This document shows positions 57,243-64,000 of a stretch of DNA of 64,000 bases, piece after piece (position 1 is the first letter of the stretch; every line of letters starts with the position of its first letter). The translations under genes and the position numbers were made by a program. Where the stretch lies: positions 19,491,792-19,555,791 of the forward strand of contig NC_079511.1 in NCBI RefSeq assembly GCF_000801105.2. Direction: 5' to 3'. The notes under the pieces were generated by a model that was not told the DNA's origin, ran no database searches, and saw nothing but the letters and a program-made list of their open reading frames with translations. The stretch is from Raphanus sativus. Lineage: Eukaryota > Streptophyta > Magnoliopsida > Brassicales > Brassicaceae.

Positions 57243-58950
57243 TTAGATACTTGTAGCCACGCCATTAACTTGTGCTCCCGAGGCATCATGACCGTTCGTT
57301 TGTTTGACTGAGTTAGTGATCGGAAGCTCTTGAGCTACAACGATTTTCTCATCCAATGGATTCACCACGTCTTTACTTTTTCCCCATACTACACTATATA
57401 GTCCAATGACGATGAAAATTGCCCCGATTATACTGCATATTTACAATAAACCCTCTAAAACGTTAATGACTTTGTTAATCACCTCAAACTAGTTATAAAG
57501 AAAGAAATGTTAGTTACCTTCCGAGGTGGATTTTCTCAGCCAAAACAAGGGCACCGAGGAAAGCTGTAATGACCATACACATAGGACTAAACGACGTCGT
57601 AAACACGGGGCCACGTTGCTTAATCACAATGCTTTGTATGTAATAAGCAATGCCCGAACAAACCACTCCCTGAAAAGAAATATTCAACATAATAGTAATG
57701 AGATTTGGTTGATAAGAATTAACAAGTGTAGTGTTTAATTAAGTTGATAAATAAATTATTAAACTTACAGAGTAAACTGCGGCCAGTGTGCCAGAGTCCA
57801 TGCCGATTTTCCAGGCGCTCAAGTCGCGGACAAATATCATCGAAACGCCGAAGTTTAGGATCGACCCAATCCCACATATCAACGTCACGAGGGATAACTC
57901 AGCCGGATAAATTTTCAATGTGAACGACTGCAAAAAATAAAAGTGATATTAAGTATTTTATAAATCTGTTAATGCATGTATATTTACAAAGAGAAAAACT
58001 ATACTAATTAGTTGAAGTTTTATAAAAAAAAACTAATTAGTTAAAGTACCTGTAAAATAAAGAAAGCAGCCCAAGTGGAGATACTTCCCATGATGGCTAA
58101 AGTTCCGGTGACCCAGTGCTGGCCGGTGGCCGTGTTGGAGCCACCGTGGAAGGAAGAATGTGCAGCTTTCACGATCTCGATGGCTGGACCTTTGTACAAA
58201 GTCATCACCATTGCTCCTGCCAACGTTATTACCGTTCCTACCACTTTTGCAACACTATGTATCTTTCTAAAGTTCACTGTCTCAAGCCTGATTAATGTTC
58301 AAAAATTGGTGTTAGAACAATTATTAAGAGGTCCAAGGCCATAATGATTTAGGAAATTAATCATTTTAGGCGGATGTTTAAATATTTTATAATCTTTCTA
58401 AATTAGATATATAAATATTGCAGAAAATCGAGTTTTCTTATGTAACATATCTAATTACTGGAAAATTATTAAATTTTAGGGTACCTGAAAATGAGGGCGA
58501 GAATGAACGTGACTGCGGGAAGTGCATTCGTAAAGGCAGAAGTGTACGATGCCGACGTGGACTTTAATCCTATGTAGTAGAAGTTCTGGTCCATGAGGGG
58601 CCTGAATTTATACAACCAAACATTTTCTTTATATTCATATTTTATTTTATTTTATTATAATAGCCTTTTCACATCATCTTTTTGTTTGTATACTTAATTA
58701 ACTAGATTACCTTTTCCAAAGATTAGAAGGAAAGCGTTTACGTAGGATAGCACCAATAAGTTTTCACATTAAAGGTTTGTTGTGGGTGATGATCCCATTC
58801 CCAATATTAAGACGGTTACCAATTCCATCATTTTCATGTTTTTGTTTTTATAATATCAGGGTAAAAGTTTTAATCATTTGAAATGCTTTTATTTTATGTT
58901 TTAGTTAATCAAAAATTATTATATATATATATATATATACACACAGACAC

Positions 58951-58982
<32 letters not shown>

Positions 58983-59803
58983 TTCTGGATAAAATAATAT
59001 TTTACTTGTTAACTAATTTTTTATTTTATTTTTGAAACTAATTTTTATTTTGAATAATAAACGATCGATGTGAGTATAATTTACCCGAACTCGCGCCTAA
59101 ATAAAATAAAGTAACGTACCCAAACACATGATTTGGCATGACAACTATAAATCTATGAATATGTAACTTTTACATTTAGAACCGTATAAAAAAAATAACA
59201 TATATATATAATAAATACTTGTTTCATGAATCAACGCCTTACTAACCGCAAACTTGTTCATCAGAGTGTGTATATATTTGTCAAAATGTGAAGAACTATA
59301 TATATATGGTCCACCGAATGCTTTCATATATTTACATATGTATAACTTCACTTGAATATACATACATATATGTATGTTAAATATCACAATCCATATAAAA
59401 ATAAAGTTGTATGAACCAAACTTTCTAATTGTAAAGAAGAAATGGCATCTTAATGAAAGAGACGTACTCTAGTATTCCAAGAGCAAGAAGCCTATAGAAT
59501 ATTGGTAGTGTCATCTTCGGCCTAATTTTCCTGCAAACTTATAATCATTAATCAAGTGAATTATTCATCTATGCATATAAGTATGTGTAGTGATTGATAC
59601 CTCTCAAAAACCAGAGCAAAGGGAGCCATGACCAACGTGGCGACGATATGACGGTATGTGGCTAGGACCCAATGGTCCATGCCATGCTTGAAAGACACCA
59701 TGGTAATGATGTACATGCCTGCATACCCAAATTGCAATGATATTATCGCTAATATCGGTTTAATTTTCTCCAAGCTCCCACAATTGCTTCCTCCACCCTT
59801 CAT
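57243..59803 (-). CDS. UMAMIT17: UMAMIT/WAT1-related (nodulin MtN21-type) amino-acid transporter, 7 exons
   Basis: Exons in gene order: 59803-59601, 59530-59468, 58601-58485, 58287-58050, 57927-57769, 57669-57518, 57432-57243. All introns are GT-AG and lengths add to 1122 nt (373 residues plus TAA). The protein starts MKGGGSNCGSLEKIKPILAI and has two EamA (drug/metabolite transporter) halves with about ten membrane helices: FGYAGMYIITMVSFKHGM, ATYRHIVATLVMAPFAL, SASYTSAFTNALPAVTFILA, VVGTVITLAGAMVMTLYKGP, WVTGTLAIMGSISTWAAFFI, AELSLVTLICGIGSILNFG, GVVCSGIAYYIQSIVI, SFSPMCMVITAFLGALVLAE and IIGAIFIVIGLYSVVWGKS. The hydrophilic tail includes KIVVAQELPIT. From memory the closest relative is Arabidopsis At4g08300 (UMAMIT17), also about 373 residues. 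Known role of the family: bidirectional amino-acid export at plasma or vacuolar membranes. No lesion seen. The exact paralogue is less sure than the family. Confidence 0.93.
58920..58983. repeat. (AT)n microsatellite in intron 2 of the UMAMIT gene
   Basis: Two AT tracts separated by ACACACAGACACT. The 866-bp intron is by far the longest of the gene and is otherwise plain AT-rich sequence. Confidence 0.85.
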
Positions 59804-59988
59804 CTTTGTTTGTTGATTATTTGTTACTTCTCTATATAGATACTATATCTGTAGTTATATAAAACAATTATGTATCTATGTTTATGTATAGAGGATCTCT
59901 GCTTTACTCTCTTTAGATTGATGAGAGAAGTTTGGTGTGATAAGCTCTATTTGCTTGAGGCAGGCAAAACCTAATGGAGAATGACTAC

Positions 59989-59995
59989 TTTTATA
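59989..59995 (-). promoter_or_regulatory. Putative TATA box of the UMAMIT gene
   Basis: Minus-strand CTATAAAAG about 185 bp upstream of the ATG. The text between is a plausible 5' UTR, with an AAACTTCTCTCATC-like CT-rich part. A second AT-rich candidate lies at 59855-59861. Confidence 0.45.
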
Positions 59996-60000
59996 GTCGA

Positions 60001-60545
60001 GCAAAAGTTAGGTTTAAAGATACATTCATTATTTACACCCCCAAAAAAAGATAAACTCATTATTTTGTTCACTCAATAATACGTCTACGTATCTTTATGA
60101 ATATTTTAATGCACTATTGGTTAGAGATGTGAATAAGTGACAGAAAATGTGTCTTTCATATTTTAAACAGAAAATATGTCTTTAATATTTTAATTCTACA
60201 GATGCATGTCAGCATAATAAGAATTCATTTTGGAATTTATTTCAAGCTTTCCTTTATTTTACTTTAGACTTCTTCGAATTAAGAAATCTAAGCAATTTAG
60301 TTTTGCTGTATATATATGCATATAGTGGTTTTTATTATTTTCAAATGCGTAACACGTGTTTGCATTATATTAAAGTTGATATATCACATAATTTTCTCCA
60401 TGTATGATATCAAGTAGTAGGTGGTTGGATGATTGTGTGTGCATACACATATCTTACTTTTTTTACGAAAGAGTACACACCTATATTTTTGCCGTCCTCT
60501 CTAGATTTCCCTATCCATTACTTAATTTTTTTTTGGGAACAAATT
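60001..60545. other. AT-rich upstream region of the UMAMIT gene
   Basis: No gene seen. Probably holds the distal promoter. Confidence 0.5.
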
Positions 60546-61506
60546 TCTATTCTATTAAAACAGAAATACAAAATTAGATTAACCATTAATTTTTCACTAT
60601 ATTTACATTGTCATGCCACTGAGATATTAAATGAAGCTATATTTAAGTATGATTGTCTTTTTCTAATTTAAATAATAGATATAAGCATTTAATATTTTTT
60701 TCCTAATTTAAATAATAGATTTCCTTAATAAAATCTTAACCAAAATATATTTCCTAATATATTTCGTATTAACATATTATATATTTTTAATATTTATTAG
60801 TAATAAATAATAAAATAAAAAATCACACATCATAATCAATTTATGTAACATATAAATAAAATATAAAATATTTTTTCAAATATTATTAGCATAATGCTTC
60901 CATATGTAAGTCCAGTTAGTTATAAATATAAGATTTGTTTATATGATACACTGTGATATAATAGACGATTAAATCACAAAATATAATTATTTTAAGGTAA
61001 TAAATGAAATCATTATGTTTAAAAATGTTATATTAACAATTATGTAATAAATTTTAATTTAAAAATATATATAGTATACCATTAGTACAGAGAACAAAAT
61101 TAAAGTGAAAGAAAATATTTATACAGTCACGGGTCAAGCTCTAGAAATAAACAAAAACAATGCAACATTAGTTTTCTTTAACAAATTTATTTTAATAGAA
61201 ATTATAGTTCCAAATATGGTTATATATTTTATGTATTTATAAATCTATTTTCTTTGTTTTTGAGGAATGCTAAGATTTTTGAATTGGAAAAAATTATAAC
61301 CCACCTCTATATTCTTTTAATTAGGAAATTTAAAATTTATATCAGAATATTTTACTAAAATTTTAATTGTAATTTTTATTATAACTGCAAAGATTAAGTT
61401 CCAATCTAAATTTATATTTATATATTACAAATATATCGTTTAATATTAAAAGAAAAATTAAAAATATAAAATAAATACCCGCCCGGTCGGGCGGGTCAAG
61501 ATCTAG
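60546..61506 (+). mobile_element. Non-autonomous Helitron
   Basis: 5' end TCTATTCTATTAAAACAGAA (60546, or 60551 if the first TCTAT is host). 3' end: hairpin ACCCGCCCGGTCGGGCGGGT (61477-61496) followed after six bases by CTAG (61503-61506) and T. Interior AT-rich, no Rep/helicase. It shares 5' start and hairpin style with the Helitron at 45718-47855 but runs the other way. The base before the 5' end is T, not the expected A, so that end is less certain. Confidence 0.7.
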
Positions 61507-61543
61507 TAATTTCTTATTCTTTCAGAAACAATATTACTTCTCA

Positions 61544-61711
61544 TTCTATCAATGGAAATTTGCCTCTATAACCATAAAAAAATCCAAACCTACTATCTAA
61601 CCAAAAACACCCTCTCTCTCCTTATTTTTCTTCCTATCTCTCTCCAACTTCTCACTAAAAATCTAATTACAACTTTTTTTTGGTTATTTGGCAAATAAGC
61701 CCTTCTATCAA
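61544..61711. mobile_element. 150-bp Mutator-type MITE with 9-bp duplication
   Basis: Element 61553-61702 between identical TTCTATCAA (61544-61552, 61703-61711). Ends: left TGGAAATTTGCCTCTATAAC and right, reversed, GGGCTTATTTGCCAAATAAC, imperfect inverted repeats typical of Mutator-like elements of Brassicaceae. No coding capacity. Confidence 0.75.
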
Positions 61712-61970
61712 ATCCTTTACTAGGAATCAGGGTTTACTTGAGTAACACTATAGTTTAACTTAAACCATATAAAATAAAACAATAATATTATAAGCAAAAA
61801 ATGAATAATTGTCAGACTCTATAAGCAATGATTTCTAACAAAAACAGTGACAATGAAAACCTTTAAGTCAGACATATCTTCTTATAGAGGCGTCTTGTCA
61901 TGCCCTTCTCACACAACTGAAAAGTTCATAGGATTATCTGTCAGCGTCTTGAGTTGTGGTCATGCTTAAG
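61712..61970. other. Stretch without recognisable gene
   Basis: AT-rich sequence; nothing assignable. Confidence 0.5.
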
Positions 61971-62409
61971 GAAATCGAGCACAAGAGAATTCTCGTTGAT
62001 GCTCAACGAGTATTGTGAGTGTTAAGGATGCCTTCAGCTAATGCCGAAGTCCATAAGGACGAAGTCTCATGCCTGACAACTTCCAGGGAAGAGGAGATGC
62101 GCAAAGCTTAAAAGGCCATCCTCCAATCTGCTGCTGAGAAGTGTCAAGCTCTGTTGGATTTAACCAAGCGATTTCTCGCCAAATCAGACGTTGTCCAAAA
62201 AGAGTTCTCTTGATTTCTAAGGCTTCTGAACGGGTAAACATGATCAAGCAGTTGATATCAAAGGGAGTGACTGGCTTGGAAGCGGACCTCGATCTTTGGG
62301 AGAAATATGTCTGAGACCGTTGGGCTGATCTTGATGCGTTGGATGTAGATGTGCTTGATTTTGGAAAAGAACTCGTCGTTTCTCCGGCCTCTAATGATTT
62401 AAAATCTTA
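61971..62409 (+). pseudogene. Decayed 3' end of a Tat-type extra coiled-coil gene
   Basis: Pieces in different frames with a composition like that of 1-606 and 7302-8138: KCQALLDLTKRF near 62140-62175, then DLDLWEKYV, a stop at 62312-62314, DRWADLDALDVDVLDFGKEL and a stop at 62407-62409. Several stops and shifts. It is probably the same class of opposite-strand gene in an older element. The match is by character, not by alignment. Confidence 0.35.
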
Positions 62410-62864
62410 GGTTTTAGGTGACCATTTTTTGTTGTTGTCGCCATTTTTTGTAAATACTTTTGTCGTGCTCTTCGGTTCATCGGAAGGTTTTTAACCGTAC
62501 CTTTTTCGAGTGGCTTTTAGTTAATATTTTCAATTGATTTGCCATGACGTATTCCTATGTGACACCAGGTGCAGAGGGACATGGGTTATCCGGGTATGGT
62601 AAAACCTTCTGTAGGCGCAAATTGATTTTCAACTTATCATGTCTAGACATGGTTTTAGGTGAGGTGTTTTCCAGGATTACTCTGTACCCACTTGAGTGCT
62701 ATTAGGTTGTTTGGTCGTTTCTGTTTCTCAGGTGTTTTGCGGGGGTTAATCCCCGGCTGTTGGTGAGAGAACTTTAAAAGTTTCTGCTGACGGGTGTCGT
62801 TTCACCAGGGTACCGGTGAGAGATGTGCTTAATTAGATTAAATTGAATGTCTGGCCAGGGAACC
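62410..62864. other. Probable non-coding 3' region of the same decayed element
   Basis: No gene. T-rich then GC-balanced unique text. In the other Tat elements the matching place holds repeats next to integrase; no integrase follows here because the next LTR begins. Confidence 0.3.
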
Positions 62865-64000
62865 TGATAGAACCAAAATACGGATCACTCTTTCGGTACG
62901 AGGGGATATGGACTCTGATCCGGAAGGATAGAGAACTGGTGGTATGAATGGTGACACAATGGGATGCGGAAAGGCCCAATGATACTACCAGACTTCGATC
63001 GCTGCCGGATGTGATGCAGCGGTCCAACAAAAGAAGGATCGAGACTTGGAGATAACCTCACCAAGAAACTAGAAATGTTCTTGACAAAGAACAGAGAGTA
63101 AAACTCAAAAAGAAGAAGAAAATTCGTTGATTGTATTGCAATGACAAAGAGTTACATTTTATAGTGTTTCTAGTCAAAAGAAATAAAGGAAAATGATGAA
63201 AACAATACATACAAAATGCAAACTTGACCAGATCTGGTCAAGGCACGAAATTTAACATTGACTGGCCTTGAACCCTTCATCTTCCACTGTCCAGGTTCAA
63301 TGTATTCGTGCAGTCCATGCTGGGAAGGATACGGACACACGCAGGACGATCTACACACCCGACGGGCGTCGAACATGACCTGTTGGTTGATTTTCATGAC
63401 CAAGATGTGAACTTGTGTGAACCAAATCTTAAGATAGCTGAGTTCCCATGCCTTAGTGAAATATGGATGAGAGAAATCCATCAATGGGTCGAGAACTGAA
63501 GCAAGGACGTCAGGACAGCCTTCAGGGCACGCATGACGCACCAAAAGGGCCATAAGAGAAATTCTGTGAACATCTTTGAACTCTTTTCGTCCCAAGTTGA
63601 ATCTGGCTTGACTATCAGTCTTAGAATGTTGAATTGGCTGGGAAAGAAGTGAAGTAGGTCGATCAAATCCATCTCTAGGTCGTGGTTTAAGACTGAGCTC
63701 CAATCCGGCCGTTCGGGCGGTACGTGCGGTATAGTCCAGAAATGAATGGCGATGGACTGAAACAGAATTGGTGCGTCTGAATGTGATGATATCTTGACCG
63801 TTGATCATGAAATGGAAATCAGGACGGGGAAGACAAAGTCCAGTGCGGTCAAGTCGGTCATCTGGCCATGGTTCCAGCCAAAGCTCCCTTCCGGATGCAT
63901 GCAGGACAGACAAGAACACTGCACGGTCAGTCTGTCCGGTACGGTGAAAAACATGAACCTCAGTTGGAATGTTAAGAACATCCTGAACTCCATGCTGAGC
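62865..64000 (-). repeat. Probable LTR, truncated by the window end
   Basis: From TGATAGAACCAAAATACGGA at 62865 the text changes character. It reads as LTR-like leader on the minus strand: TATAAAATG near 63160, then untranslated-leader-like sequence towards 62865. No internal domain or PBS is visible in the window, so the element should extend to the right. The 249-codon minus-strand open frame 63170-63919 has no recognisable domain and is likely chance. Confidence 0.35.

Noticed and set aside
63170..63919. 249-codon minus-strand open frame
   Set aside because: Composition and lack of any recognisable domain, together with LTR-like context, point to chance; other frames there are almost as open.
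1..64000. tRNA, rRNA or other structured RNA genes
   Set aside because: None recognised; the tRNA-like hits are primer-binding sites only.

Overview
The window is plant nuclear DNA, almost certainly from a Brassicaceae (mustard family) genome. The pointers are a seven-exon UMAMIT amino-acid-transporter gene that closely resembles Arabidopsis At4g08300, Tat- and Athila-type Ty3/gypsy retrotransposons with Brassicaceae-like LTR sequence, and Helitron and Mutator-like ends of the Arabidopsis type. There are no prokaryotic features. One 100-base run of N (14918-15017) is an assembly gap.

Positions 1-42350 are one nest of retrotransposons. The outer frame is a minus-strand Tat-lineage Ty3/gypsy element, called X here. 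Its right LTR is 41918-42350, gag 40207-41876, protease and RT-RNase H 26441-28800, integrase about 3480-4672, 3' internal repeats 2046-3460, and the end of an opposite-strand extra gene 1-606. Its left LTR lies outside the window. X sits in an older Athila-like LTR (42351-43424). Three insertions cut X. (i) A minus-strand Tat-type element at 4673-26440 has the layout LTR-internal-LTR-internal-LTR and one outer 5-bp target duplication (ATGAC). (ii) A plus-strand Athila-like element without pol at 28801-40201 is flanked by ACTTC and is itself split by a 2.0-kb solo LTR (32816-34825, flanked by ATACT). (iii) An LTR related to that solo LTR lies in inverted orientation at about 620-2045. The X reading frames resume across the insertion points once one duplication copy is removed.

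Positions 43425-50905 are gene-free and hold decayed gypsy pieces, a minus-strand Helitron (45718-47855), a 2.16-kb non-autonomous Mutator-like element with 9-bp duplications (47950-50106), and a 218-bp 5'-truncated LINE with a 17-bp duplication (50137-50354). Positions 50924-57001 are a nearly full-length minus-strand LINE with an 18-bp duplication.

Positions 57243-59803 (minus strand) hold the only intact host gene found. All seven exons have canonical GT-AG borders and join into 374 codons including the stop. The LINE lies about 240 bp beyond its stop codon. Upstream of the gene (60000-64000) are a Helitron (60546-61506), a 150-bp Mutator-like MITE (61553-61702), remnants of another Tat-type extra gene, and the edge of a further LTR.

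The Tat-type elements carry gag-PR-RT-two RNase H domains-integrase on one strand. On the other strand, between integrase and the 3' LTR, they carry an intron-containing coiled-coil gene with its own TATA-like box. All transposon protein genes seen here are disabled to some degree, but near-identical LTRs suggest several insertions are young.
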